A stretch of 64,000 nt of DNA from Tethya wilhelma (taxonomy: Eukaryota > Porifera > Demospongiae > Tethyida > Tethyidae). Numbering within the stretch: the stretch's first letter is position 1; every line of letters begins with the position of its first letter. Location: positions 6,627,589 through 6,691,588 of the forward strand of contig CAXIPT010000005.1 in the NCBI GenBank assembly GCA_964030475.1. The letters are read 5' to 3'. Positions 1 through 12,084 of the stretch are shown here, one piece after another. Both the position numbers and the translations under genes were made by a program. The notes under the pieces are model-generated. The model was not told where the DNA came from. It was given only the letters and a program-made list of their open reading frames with translations, and searched no databases.

Positions 1-77
<77 letters not shown>
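1..77. repeat. (TG)n microsatellite
   Basis: Uninterrupted TG dinucleotides run from the window edge to the 3' end of a PSMD1 intron; the splice acceptor follows about 40 bases later. Confidence 0.95.
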
Positions 78-78
<1 letters not shown>

Positions 79-118
79 GTGGTATGATTGGAATGTGTGA
101 TTGGCGTACGTTGTGCAG

Positions 119-674
119 TATGCCAGAGACACCCAACATGAGAAGATCCAGCGTGGTCTGGCCCTGGGCATTGCTATGGTGAGTGCAACACAACCACTGC
201 CTGCCTGTTCATCNTGCTATGGTGAGTGCAACACAACCACTGCCTGCCTGTTCATCTGTGAGTGATGTGTGTTCCCCTGACCACTGTCTTCTCCCCAGCT
301 TGTCTACGGCCAGCTAGAAGAGGCAGAGGCACTCATAGAAGATCTCTGTAGGGATAAGGTAACCCATGTCACATTCCCATTCTAGCCTGGTCACATTCCC
401 TTGTTCTGATTCCAGGATCCGTTATTACGTCGTGCTGCTGTGTTCTCTATTGCCATGGCTTACTGTGGGTCAGGAGATAACAAGGCCATCAGGAGATTAC
501 TGCATATAGCAGTGAGTGAATCACTTAGGATCAGTGTCACGACTGTTAACACCGTGTTACACTGCATTACACAGGTCAGCGATGTTGACGATGATGTGAG
601 AAGAGCAGCAGTCACTTCTCTTGGGTTTATTTTATTTCGGTAAGCTAATACCATTGATCCTCTCTCACAGTGAC

Positions 675-733
<59 letters not shown>

Positions 734-1091
734 CTCCCAGCACTGGTGAACAGTGTCCCCATGTTGTCTCTCTGCTCTCTGAGAGCTTCAACCCTCATGT
801 GAGGTGTGGCTCTGCCATGGCCCTCGGTATAGCCTGTGCTGGCACTGGTAACAAGGAGGCCCTCTCTATCATTGAACCAATGCTCACGGACTCACTCCCT
901 TTTGTGCAGCAGGTAACAAGAGATCCATGGAGACAGTTTGGAGTTACTTACATAGCTACATATTTCTTACGTTACCAGCAACCATTAGTTGATACTTGCA
1001 AAATAAATATTTGCTCTAGTTATTTCTTGCTATCATGTTAGCAGTCACCATATGTTAATCTGTTAATGTTAGCTACAATGATATCCTCTCT

Positions 1092-1160
<69 letters not shown>

Positions 1161-3237
1161 CCCTGTGCAGGCTGCCCTGGTTGCCTCTTCTATGATTCTC
1201 ATCCAGCACTCGGAGGCCCTCTCCTCAAAGGTCACCTTCTACCGCCAACACTACGCCAGAATCATTGCTGACAAACACGAGCACAACATCACTAAGTTTG
1301 GTGCCATTCTGGCTCAGGGCATCATGGATGCTGGCGGCAGGAACATCACCATCTCCCTCCAGTCCAGGACGGGCCACATGAACATGAGGACGGCCGTGGG
1401 TCTGCTGGTTTTCTCTCAGTTCTGGTTCTGGTACCCTCTTTGCCATTTCCTCTCTCTGGCCTTCACTCCCACGGCACTCATAGCGCTCAACACCGACCTC
1501 AAGGTACACCGTTGTGAGGGGGTGCTCCTCTCATTTAACTAGCTAATTAATGTTTGTGGTTGTGTTGCCGGCATGTCATGGAGAGCCAGTCGCCTGCTGT
1601 TTGCTGCTCTGGTGTGGCCTATGATAGCCAACACACCACAGACAGACACACACACGCCGTTGGTTTTCTGGCGTGGGGACCGTTGGCTTATCATTACTTC
1701 CTACAAGATGTGGGTGTGCTCTAATTAGAGTAGTCTGAAGGAAATTGTATTTTAAGGCCTGTATTGTTATTTGGAGGATCTGTTTTGGAAGAGTTGGAAG
1801 TGGGAGAGACAAAACTGTGTCCAAAATAAACACTTGGGTTGTTATCCACTTGGAGTGGCCCACTGAACTGTGACCATTATTGTAGCAACACTATCGGCTG
1901 AACTCATAACCATCCACTTCAAATATGCCATTAGCTCAAACAAAACAGTCTCTCCACTTGTGAAACCCCTCAGGGCAGGAAGACTAGCTGTCCAGCACAT
2001 AACCCTCAATCTCTTTTCATTTCAGATGCCAAAATTAGAGTTTCGCTCCAATGCCAAGCCATCCTTGTACGCCTATCCTCCTCCACTCAAGAAAGAGAAA
2101 GAGAAGCAGAAAGAAAAGGTATGTCCACTCTCTCTCCCTCTCTCTCTCCCTAGTCCTGACCACCGCCTGTCTCTTTCTCCTGTTAGGTTGCCACTGCTGA
2201 GCTCTCAGTCACCTTGAAGGCCAAGGCCAAGGAGAAGAAGAAGGCTGCTGCTAAAGGTCTGGATAAAGCCACCCCAGCTGACAGTAACACCGTGGTACAT
2301 GTGAGTGCAAGTACAACATTATGTAATGGACTGTCAGTGTAATGTTGTTAATGTGTTGTCAGGAGGCTCCTGAAGCAGTGGGTGCGAAGAGACTGGACAT
2401 TACTGAAGATATGGACACCACTGATAAGAGTGCTGACTCAGCAAAGAAGGATGAAGTGAAGAAGGAGAGTGAGCCAGACTTTGAGCTCCTCTCCAACCCA
2501 GCCCGGGTCCTGCCGCAGCAGGTAGAGAGAGAGAGAAAGAGAGAGAGAGTGTGTGTGTGGCGCAGAGTGAAACAGTTTGGTCTGGTTTATGAATTAACGA
2601 CTAATTGCATTCCTGTTGCATCATCTCCTGCCCTCCAGACCGTGAGAGAGAGAGGCTCTGCTGGAAATACCTCGCGCACACTCAACAATGAGTGACCCAG
2701 TTATATTATGTCTGCCCTACTGACTCAAAGCCATGCCGTGTGGTGCTCACTGAACTTTTTCTAATGAGCGTTCCAGTGTCCATAAGTGCCTTGCCCCCTC
2801 CCCCTCTCTGGTGGACATTCTCTCTCTCTCTCTCTCTCAATAATAAACCTAGTTTGAGTTACCAGGCTGACTGGCTCAGTGGTGTGAGAGGGTGGCTTCT
2901 GCTCTCCTTCACATGTTGAAGTACTCCTCCTCTAGCCAGCTTCCACCTGGTGTGAGAGGATGGCCCCTAGCTACCAGCTAGAGTGCCTGGCAACGCATGT
3001 AATTGTTGGATGGTTGTCATAGCCTGGAGGCATGGTGTGTGTCATGTGCCCTCCTTCTGCATAGCAGCCAATTATTGCTAATTAGTTCATTATGGCATTC
3101 CGATCATTCCAGTGGTTAATGCTAATCATTATTAATTTGTGATTCTTGTGAGACTGGTATTTTGTTAATGGTTTCCATGACAACATGTGATGAATTACGG
3201 TTCAGTTTATCGTATGATGGTAAACTCCTCCCGTGAA

Positions 3238-3292
<55 letters not shown>

Positions 3293-4628
3293 TGAAGGTG
3301 TTGTCGTGGGATGGGGAATCACGGTACAAGCCCCTCAAATCGGTATGTTTAATTAGTGTCTAATTAATTTAATAACATTCCACTGTATGTTGCCATGGTG
3401 ATCCATTAATGTGGTTAGCTCCATCTCCAGGAGGGGCCACTGCTGCCTCTTCCTTGGTTGGGTAGATGTAATGATTTAATTAGCGTACTGACAAAGTGAT
3501 GATCATTTTCTCCGAATTGTGTTTCATATCTCTTCAGTGAGGTAGTTAATTCGTCACGCTCCAGTGGACAGTGTTGCGTAATCCGTCCCATTGTTTGTTG
3601 GTTTTGTGGTTTCTTCAAACGCCCTCAGGCGTCTCCTCTTACTGTGGCCAGACTCAACTATAGCCAAAGATTGAAGCTTGAATTTAAACACGCCACCCGA
3701 TTTGGTGTTCTTATTAACGAGCTATTAATAACTTCCTTGGTTATCTAACAGCGAACACATAACAAGGCCTAGGTTTGTTAGCAGGGATTAGGAAGAAACC
3801 ACAAGTTGGGTAATTTGATGACTGTATTGGTTTAATTCTCCCCCACAAAGGAGGGGACTGGTTTGTATTTCCACTGTCTGTCTGGAGGTGTATCATGACC
3901 CCCTGGAAACAGACGCAATGATGGTGTGTGGTATGATAATGGTTGCCCCTCCCTCTGTTTCCAGATATCAACCGGAGGCATCATCATTGTCAGAGACACA
4001 GACTCCCAGCAGCAGCCAGAGGACCTCATTGAGCCCCTCAAAGGTACTACAGTCTCTGTGCATACACCTGTCTATTGACAGCACTTGGTGGGTTACCGTG
4101 CCTGTATGCTAGACAATACTGTTGGCATGGGTGAATGAATTTGATGGTTTCTCTAACCTGACCTAATTATGGTGCGTGTTGGTGGGAAGGTCACTGTTGG
4201 ATTGGCACTCTCTCTCTTTGGCACATGGCCTGTGTCCACTGGCCACCCAGTGAATACCATTACATCACCTCATTACTAATTAACATCAATGAATGATTAT
4301 CTAACGTGAGCATTCTTGGCATAGTTTCGAGTTAGCTTGGTATGCAATTTTCTATCATGAATTTCTCCTATATTGTTTACAAGTTGAGATAAAGACGACC
4401 ATCACAGAATGAATCTGTTGCAAGTCATGAATACAGCTCTGTCTGGACACTTTAATATATTCAGAGCAGTGTTCATTTGTTGATATCTTTAGCTCTAATG
4501 AGACATCCACTGTCTCAAACCTCTGCCTCAGACTCTCTGGCGCTCTATCGCCAGCTGGCCCTCAGGCTATGTTTAGAGTTGAGAGTGCTCACTTGTTTTC
4601 ATTGCAGTTTTTCTCCCACCCACACACC

Positions 4629-4677
<49 letters not shown>

Positions 4678-4764
4678 CCCCCTCTCCTAGTGGTTGTCCC
4701 TGGTCAGGAGGAAGAGGGTGAAGAGCCTGAGCCTCCGGAGCCCTTTGAATGGAGTGATGACTGA
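119..4764 (+). CDS. PSMD1: 26S proteasome regulatory subunit RPN2/PSMD1 (5' partial)
   Basis: This is the C-terminal half of the largest non-ATPase subunit of the 19S regulatory particle, a scaffold that docks ubiquitin receptors. The 5' end lies outside the window. I read exons at 119-178, 299-358, 416-511, 575-641, about 741-912, 1171-1503, 2036-2118, 2187-2300, 2363-2521, 3292-3342, 3965-4043 and 4691-4764, all with GT-AG ends. The translation contains proteasome/cyclosome repeats (for example [15 protein letters not shown] and [14 protein letters not shown]), the [10 protein letters not shown] segment, a Lys/Glu-rich charged linker, and a C-terminus [12 protein letters not shown] that closely matches animal PSMD1. 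Long CT runs stand directly before several 3' splice sites. The first intron contains a 42-bp duplication around an N (assembly error). Confidence 0.95.
172..256. other. Unmerged contig overlap around N214 (42-bp direct duplication)
   Basis: The 42 bases at 172-213 are repeated identically at 215-256 with a single N between. The duplicated segment includes the end of a PSMD1 exon and its 5' splice site, so the second copy is best read as intronic sequence produced by joining contigs without collapsing the overlap. Confidence 0.85.
678..731 (+). repeat. (CT)n polypyrimidine tract
   Basis: Pure CT repeat in a PSMD1 intron, ending about ten bases before the CAG acceptor. It doubles as the polypyrimidine tract of the 3' splice site. 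Confidence 0.9.
1098..1158 (+). repeat. (CT)n polypyrimidine tract
   Basis: Pure CT repeat in the next PSMD1 intron, again ending just before the acceptor at 1170. Similar runs lie at 3241-3289 and 4632-4676 in later introns of the same gene. Confidence 0.9.
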
Positions 4765-5509
4765 GACACTCTCACTAGTACTAATGATGTTAGGACTCAA
4801 CCTATTGCAATTATTATTAACCAATAACGTTAATTTTAATATTCTATTATGAACAAGTGTATTATGATATTTATTATAAACTCTCGGTGCCATTCTTGAC
4901 AGTCAGGCTAGCATGTCTAAGTCAAGAAAAAAATATCATGGCTAAAATTACCGAGAGTGCTGCAGGCGTACAGTGCGGTTCACATCTGGTGGTATGGCAA
5001 CATCACAGTTAAACTGTTGCTAATGGATACCAGTTGCCATAGTAACAAACCATGTACCTTGCCGTGCTGCCAAATAAATGTCTGTCCATCTGTTCCCCTC
5101 GCTCTCCCCCGTAAACCGCTTGCTCTCTCACATCCTCTGTTTATACACACCCACTGTTTCTCCTGGTCACTGTGTGTTACCATGCTAGAGTGACGTCTAT
5201 CGTGATATCAAACTGGACACTTCACCAGTCAAAACATTGTTAATTTGGTGACATTTTTTGAGCAAATTTACATAAAAGTAATTCCAAAATAATTAGTTCA
5301 GAACATTCTTCTGGTTAGTATGTTTGTTTTATGGCAGCAGCTCAGGAGTCACGTCTGAGAGGCTTAAACAGCTCACATTGCAGTGGTCAATGGGTTATTC
5401 ATCACCATGGATAGCTGTTACGTAACAACCTTCTAAACAATTCAAGAATGCATAAAAATTTAATGTTAACATCAATAACATCATTCACAGCGCCAGTCTG
5501 GTCAACGGC
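4765..5509. other. Intergenic spacer PSMD1 to chordin-like
   Basis: No convincing coding exon was found. The sequence is AT-rich, and the ORFs present (for example 4957-5193) lack splice context or family resemblance. The left part should hold the PSMD1 3' UTR and the right part the promoter of the chordin-like gene. Confidence 0.6.
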
Positions 5510-5516
5510 TATAAAA
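5510..5516 (+). promoter_or_regulatory. TATA box of the chordin-like gene
   Basis: TATAAAA occurs 122 bp upstream of the signal-peptide ATG at 5638. It is one of the few clear TATA elements next to a start codon in this window, which fits a regulated, secreted-factor gene rather than a housekeeping one. Assignment rests on motif and spacing only. Confidence 0.55.
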
Positions 5517-5637
5517 GACAGACCAGTGTGAAGGGTTAGCACATACCGCGAAAGATATCGAGAGGAAACATCACAAAACAGAACACCAACAGTTGGACTG
5601 ATCTTTGGAGTCGCACATCATTGGTTCATGTTAACAA

Positions 5638-8413
5638 ATGGAATCCTTCTTGCTACATGTGTTTGCAGTGCTAGTGGCTCTCTGGCATTCAGGTAGGCAG
5701 TGGCTGCAGTGCACCTCACAATAGGCTGGCATGTTGTGTAGGTAGGCTGCAACCAATTCATGGACATCTGCATGAGCTGGTCAACGAGCCATCCAAACTT
5801 ACATCATAGCTGTTATTTGAGCAATTTCATTAATATAGAATAGTTTATGCAATGATCATGTTCACGTGTTCTCTCTCTCTCTCTTTACCCTCAGCAAGCC
5901 CAGCTGCCATTCCAGGTTTCTCCTGCCTCTTCAACGAGAGAAGTTACGTCATTGGAGAACGCTTTCATCCAACAGTAGAAGTCTTGGGAAAAGAATACGA
6001 ACAAGTTTGCACGAGCTGTGTCTGCCAACCGGTAAATCCCAAGTAAACGCCCACGTACAAAATGCAAGCATGCAAGGAATACAGCTGCACTAGAATACTA
6101 GATTCTGATTCTAATGATGGCAACTATTTAAATTATAATATTCATGAGCATTATAATAGTATTATATGGCTCACTGAAGCCTCTTGCATGCTATAAAAGG
6201 ACCTGGCTTTCTCTAACTGCATGCATTCTATGTGCAGCCTGCATGCAAGAATCAAAGTGTACAATATTATTATAGTTAAAGTATTAGTATTAGTTACAAA
6301 GACAATGCATTCACCTGTTCTCATTTCATCACTGCTGTTGCTCTCTCTTTCTGTATCTGCTGCTCCCACTTCTCACGACAAGACCAATGTGGTCCAGTGT
6401 GAAGAGGTCCAGTGCCCCCCGACTGACTGTGAGGAACCTGTCAGCGTCGGAACATGCTGTCCTGTCTGCTTGGAACCTGGTGAGCATCTATAGCAATGGT
6501 TTTCATCGCACTCTGCATTCACTATTGCTGCATAATTTAATTTGCTATGAGCAGATTGACCTGTTAACAATATATTCCCCCGTCTGCAGATATCACTCTG
6601 GGTGATGACTCTCGCTCCTGTGTCTATGAAGGACTGCGCTACCCTCATCAAGATGTGTTCCATCCGCCTTCAATGGTCGATGCTTACAAGAAGAGGAACA
6701 GCACGGTCCTACCCAACCCGTACTGCACCGTATGCACTTGCAATGTATGTGACCCATATTACATAAGTTGGCAATATATTGCCTGCAGTCTATTGTATGT
6801 TTATATAGTCAGGCTGGTAAGCATGCCATGCAATCCTCTCCTCTCCAGGACAGCAGGGTGCAGTGTGAGGACAGGTCCCAGGAGTGCCCGTCGTTGGACT
6901 GTGAGGAGTCTGAGGCCTCCGTCGCTGAGGGCAGCTGCTGTCCTTCTTGTCCGAGTGAGTTCCTGTGTGTCAATGTGTGTGATCATTGAAGCGTAACTGT
7001 TTATGGGGGATGAACCTGTATTAATTAGCATTAATTAGTGTTAATTGTGTTTTGTCTCCACCACGTACAGGTGCTCCCACTGCCACAGAGGCCGAAGGAG
7101 GTAAGGCAGTCACTAGATCGATGTTTTTGACGTCATAGTTGCCATGGAAACTAGAGAAAAATGTACATAGTTAGAGACGTCAATTATCTTTCCTTGACGT
7201 TGCCCTCTCAGGTTGTTTTGATCCAATTGACAAGAGCCGTCACTTTAAGGAGGGCCAGACTTGGAACCCCATCTACCCTGGGGGCGGGCCGATCGAGTGT
7301 ATCAATTGTACTTGTGTTGTAAGTTGAACAATTTTACAAACACTGCATTAAAGAGAATTCATGATATTTCATTGCTGTGCTTCTCTACATTAATTGTAGG
7401 ATTCGGAAGCAATTTGCCCTCGGGACGAGGACTTCTCCTGCCCTGAGGTGCCCCCCTGTGGCCCGGATGATCCCGTTGAAGACTTCATCCTCTGCTGTCC
7501 AAAGTGTAGACGAGGTAAGAGCTAGTGTCGTGTTTGTGTGTGTGTGTGTGTGTGGACGTGGATGTCACTTCACAGAATATGCAATGATTAGTGTGTGGTA
7601 TGTGTTTGTATGAAGAGAACGTGACCTGGAGGTGCACTAGCTGCCATTGTGAGGCCCCTGGTGTGACCTCCAGGCTGGACTGCTATGTCTGGCATCTTGA
7701 CCTTGTAACTTGACCACCATCTTGAGACAAGTTGAAAGCATTGAAAGCATTGTACTCTGACCTCTACTAATGTTGGGTTAACCATCTTGGGAATATGGTT
7801 ATTAGAGTAACTAAACCAGCAGCTGCCAAACTGGGCTGATTGCATAACACACCATTCTCTCTCTCTATTGCTGCAGTCCCAGTGGTCACGCCTCCCCCTG
7901 CCGCCACCAATTCCTCCAAGGTCCCCCCGACCACCTATTTCCCTCCCATGATATCCCCCGATGGTGTGGAGGACCCCACTGAAGAAGATGTCTCCCCCGA
8001 CCTCACCCCCTGCAAGAACGACTACAATATCAAGATATGGAAGCATCTCTCTGACGACACTTTGGCACTGGAGTATCTCTCAGAGAGTCGCGTGGAGGTC
8101 TACTCCTGGGTCCAAACAGAGACTGGTCTGGAGAAACACATGGAAGAACTCACATCAGAGGAATTCACTTCACCAGAGAATTTTCTAAACACATATCTCC
8201 CAGTTGGGTTCACCTTCCAGAGTAAGGCACTCACACTCACACACACCCATTGACTGTCATGATGATTTACATGGTGCTCCATTTTCAGGAAGGGTTAATG
8301 GACTCTCTGGGAAGGCAAACAAGAGAAGAAAGATTGAAATGTGTACTAGAAATTGCTCACATCTCGTGGTGAACATGTTGAGACCAGTTGCCAGGTTCAC
8401 TTGTAACAACTAG
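5638..8413 (+). CDS. CHRDL: Chordin-like secreted protein with three VWC domains
   Basis: Predicted secreted BMP/TGF-beta antagonist. Exon 1 (5638-5692) encodes a signal peptide (MESFLLHVFAVLVALW). Exons from 5895, 6383 and about 6591 onward then give three cysteine-rich von Willebrand C modules, each with the CxxCxC and CCPxC signatures (CTSCVC...CCPVC, CTVCTC...CCPSC, CINCTC...CCPKC). A Pro/Thr linker and a C-terminal region follow, in which ALEYLSESRVEVYSW resembles the ALEHEASDLVEIYLW stretch I recall after the third VWC of vertebrate CHRDL2. That order (signal, VWC x3, CHRDL tail) distinguishes it from chordin, which has four VWC plus CHRD domains. The last exon (about 8290-8413) is basic. 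A TATA box lies upstream. Exon 3 has the weakest splice acceptor call. Confidence 0.8.
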
Positions 8414-8637
8414 TAGATCTTGAACGCTCCATGTCCCCAAATAATGATATAGAACTATATTATTAGTCAGCATGCAAGAGCCGGCACTTGCAGATAACCT
8501 ATTCATTAAATCTATCATGGCATCACTTCTTTAGTAATTTGTGTAAATTTATCGATGCATTATTATATAATTATCATGCAGACATACTGCTATAAAAATA
8601 CCATTATTTCATTTTTGAAAATAAAAATTCTTTTTTT

Positions 8638-9409
8638 TTATAAAGTAATTTGATGGTTTTGGTGAATCTCTATTGCCTGTTTTATTGCGCCCACTGTCCA
8701 CTGGTTCTCCCTCAGTGTGTCACGGACTGCAAATGGCCCTTGCATTGTTCGAACCAGGGACACCATGTGAGCTAGGGTGTCCAGCTTCACTCCAATGTCC
8801 CTCACTAGACTGCGGACATACGTGCCAGAGCCACAGGTCACACTGAGATGGAAGCGAGGCGCCTCAAACCTCTCCACTGACAAGGAGTGGATGTGAACAG
8901 TCCGTGGTTTGGGCAGAGTGGTGAACTGCTTGCTTTGTTGGATAGCCTCTCTTGCCAGATCAGAGAACCTCCTTCCCTTGAGTTTGAGGGATGAGAAGAG
9001 GGGGGGCTCTTGGATGATGTCACCCTTGAACAGCTCCAGTGCTTCACGGAGCAGAGTCTCATTGACGTGTTGCCATGGTAACTCCCCCACCACTGTCCCA
9101 GAGGAGTCCAGGGTATCGGTGGACCTCCCTAGCTCTCCAACGACACTGTAAGATTTGACAGTGTTCCTCTGAAAGATGCCAGCTGTTTGACAGTCTGGTC
9201 CTATACCGATCACAAGGACTCCCTCTGCAGACTTGTCCAGTGTCCCCCCATGGCCCAACTTCAGCTGGCCCCTGCGATATGAAGCCTTCTCCAGTGGCTG
9301 GTCTAGCGATGAATTGAAATCTTGAATAATCTTTCTTATCTTGGAAGCAACTTGCAGCAGATGTGACTCCAGGTGGTTTGTAGACCGGGAACAGCCTCGG
9401 TGAGATCAT
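8638..9409 (-). CDS. TRUB1: tRNA pseudouridine synthase TRUB1-like (apparent frameshift)
   Basis: TruB-family enzyme that makes pseudouridine-55 in the tRNA T-loop. It reads as one exon. The first part starts at ATG 9409 with MISPRLFPVYKPPGVTS; the second frame continues LLQVASKIRKII and on to GHGGTLDKSAEGVLVIGIG, where the Asp of GGTLD is the catalytic aspartate. Later motifs are PPLFSSLKLKG and CGSGTYVRSLVRDIG. The reading frame changes within about 10 nt at 9352-9363, and no intron with GT-AG ends fits, so a one-base sequence error or a genuine lesion is present. Length near 256 aa is slightly short for animal TRUB1. It is divergent from GPALPP1, with 63 bp between start codons. Confidence 0.85.
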
Positions 9410-9472
9410 ACCATGCACATGTGTTTACAGTGGGCTCCAATTAGAATAAATCCTCAGAATAGATTGATTAGC
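9410..9472. promoter_or_regulatory. Bidirectional promoter TRUB1/GPALPP1
   Basis: Only 63 bp separate the two divergent start codons, so the 5' UTRs and promoter must be shared or overlapping. No TATA box is seen. Confidence 0.6.
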
Positions 9473-9955
9473 ATGTCTGGTACGATAGGCCCCGCCTTGC
9501 CGCCTGGCTACTCTGCCACTAGCACGTCACCCAGTCCCAGCTCGGAGAAGAAAAAAGGTCAAAGTACACTGAGAATGCTGACCACAGTCTGCTGAGTAGT
9601 GTGACTTCATTTGGCCCATCTCTTCCGCCAGAGGATGGAGTTACCCCTCAAATGACAAACACCCCTTCATTTGGTCCTTCATTACCTCCTGATATGAAGC
9701 CACGCCCCCTTGGACCCATGCTACCCCCAGGATATAGTATCGTAGAAGATGGGGAATGTGCTGACGATGTGATTGGTCCAATGCCAGTGGTAGGCGGAGC
9801 CAAGGTATGAAGCGTGGTGGTGTGTGTGTGTTTAATAGTTTATTTAGCAGCTGTTTCCTGTTGCCAGGGCAACGAGAGAGAGAGGATCAGGAGGGAGGTT
9901 GAATCACGATCCACACTCATGAGGGACAAGCTACTGGGGAAGGTATACCTCTCAN

Positions 9956-10026
<71 letters not shown>

Positions 10027-11034
10027 GACAGTGGTGCCTCTTCTGACCAGCCAAAGAGAGAAGAGTGGATGACTGAACTGCCTCCAGAGTTCAAACCACT
10101 GGGTATGTGGTATTATGGCTGTTTCAGATGATGTAATCATTACATATATTTTTTCTTTAGGAGTTGGCCCACGTAAGTTCCGTACAACTGCCAGTGATGC
10201 AGGGGACCGTTCCGTGTGGACAGACACTCCTGCTGATAGAGTGAGGAAGCAACAAGTGAGACCCTCTCATAATTAGTATATCTGTGAGGTAATGTGCCAC
10301 TCCCCCACAGGCTGGCGGAGGACAACCAGCTGTCAAAGAGAAAGAAGAGGACCACATCCTCTCAGCCAAGGAACAAGAGATTGCCCAACAAGTGGACAGC
10401 TACAATGTACGTGTGTCTATTGTCGGTGCAATGCATGGCAGTGTACGCTCCATTGACTGGCAGTACATTCCATTGCCTCACTAATGCCATGGCCGGTCTA
10501 GACACATTCAGCTCCCTAGCTGGTTTATTATTGCAGTCACCCTTCATTGGCCAGAGACGACGTGTTTCTCCTGCCAATGTCACGTCAGGGGGGCAATGAC
10601 CTGGATCACATTCACTTGCTCTCTGCACGGAATGAGTCCATTGAAATATGACTCTGTCAAATGAAGTGTGCACACTCAGACATTCCCTAGCATTAATCAC
10701 CTGCTAGTCTAAACAGTTTACACTAGATGTATGTTTGTCTGTCTGCAGAAGAAGCGCCGCTCTCAGTCGCTGATGGACATGCACAGAAAGAGAAGAGCAG
10801 TGAGTGAACTAAGACACATCTCCCAGTTCACTACCTAGCTCTGAACTCTTTCCTATCTCCTTCCAGGAGGAGCTAACTAAAGATGGACCTACTGAGAGGA
10901 GACCTTTCAGCCGAGAGTTGGACCTAGAGGCCCCACGCAACATGGTGACTCCAGCCAAGAGAAGAGCACTTGTAAAAGACTCAAGAACAGCTTTAGACAA
11001 GAAATTCTCCAGAGGAACCAAATCATTCTTGTGA
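9473..11034 (+). CDS. GPALPP1: GPALPP motifs-containing protein 1 (apparent frameshift)
   Basis: Nuclear protein of poorly known role with a DUF3752 C-terminus. Repeated G-P-x-L-P-P motifs are visible (IGPALPPGY, FGPSLPPED, FGPSLPPDM, LGPMLPPGY), then DDVIGPMP, WMTELPPEFKPLG, DRSVWTDTPADR, and a C-terminus KRRALVKDSRTALDKKF, all in the family order. About eight exons are joined by short introns; one intron holds a CT run and N9955. The frame set by the ATG runs into a stop at 9593-9595. The correct frame resumes if one base is added in the A6 run at 9551-9556 (reading KKKRSKYTENADH), so a homopolymer error is the likely cause. Confidence 0.88.
9956..10024 (+). repeat. (CT)n tract with adjacent N
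   Basis: CT repeat in a GPALPP1 intron that ends directly in the CAG acceptor. The N at 9955 marks unresolved repeat length. Confidence 0.9.
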
Positions 11035-11236
11035 CCCACACACTGTGTACAATTATATATATGTCAGCACATGTAACATTCTTCAAATCTTTAGCATTAA
11101 ATATCTTTTCTTATTGAAGCATTGAAGTTGCATGCATACAAAAAATTAATAACAATTGACTAAAAAGTTTATAGCTGATTCAACAGCTAGGCCTATCATA
11201 CATTGTGTTTGTTTAAACCTGATGATGATGTAATGA

Positions 11237-11619
11237 TTACATAATCTTAAATGTCCTGCAGAAGTGAAGTAGTCCTCGTTTTAACTTGCTCCATTTCAGT
11301 GCCGAATTTAACAGTAGCAGTCGCCATAACAACGGAGCAAGGAGTAGGTTCAATGCAGTGATACTGAGTATGATGAGATAGACCTGCAGGAGCCAAGAGG
11401 AGGAGGAGGCTCACTGAGAGGCTGAGGGGGGAAGATGAATGAGACTCACCTCTCTGGAAACAATGCCCAGTCTCCTAGCTCTGCTAGCCAGGATGAAAGA
11501 GAACTCACTCACTTGAGCCAGACTGAAGGAGAGGAGCCAGGTGACAGCTCTCAGGTGGCCCAGGAACACACCCAGGACACCAACAGCTAACACAAACTGC
11601 ACCAACCACAGAGTGAATC

Positions 11620-11662
<43 letters not shown>

Positions 11663-12039
11663 CTACCTTGAGCACCATGACAGACAACGCCACAATACAG
11701 ACGGTCGTAAATTCAGATTTGAAAAACGTTGGGAATACGTGGAATCCTGTGAGTGTGTGAATGAAATGGGTGCAATGAGGAGCTGCCCCCACAATAATGG
11801 ACTGCTCACCTAACGAGGCAAAGAAGAACACAGCCAGGAAGTCCCTCACTGGCCGGACCAGACGTTGGATCTAAACACATCACAGGAGAGTATAATGGTT
11901 GCTATGGAAACAGAGAATAAAGGTGCTGACCTGGTCAACAATGGTGTGATTCTGAGCAGAGATGACTAGTCCAGCCAAGAAACATCCTAGTTCTAGGGAG
12001 GCTCCCAGGAGCTCTGCTACCTGAGGGACGGAGACACCA

Positions 12040-12084
<45 letters not shown>

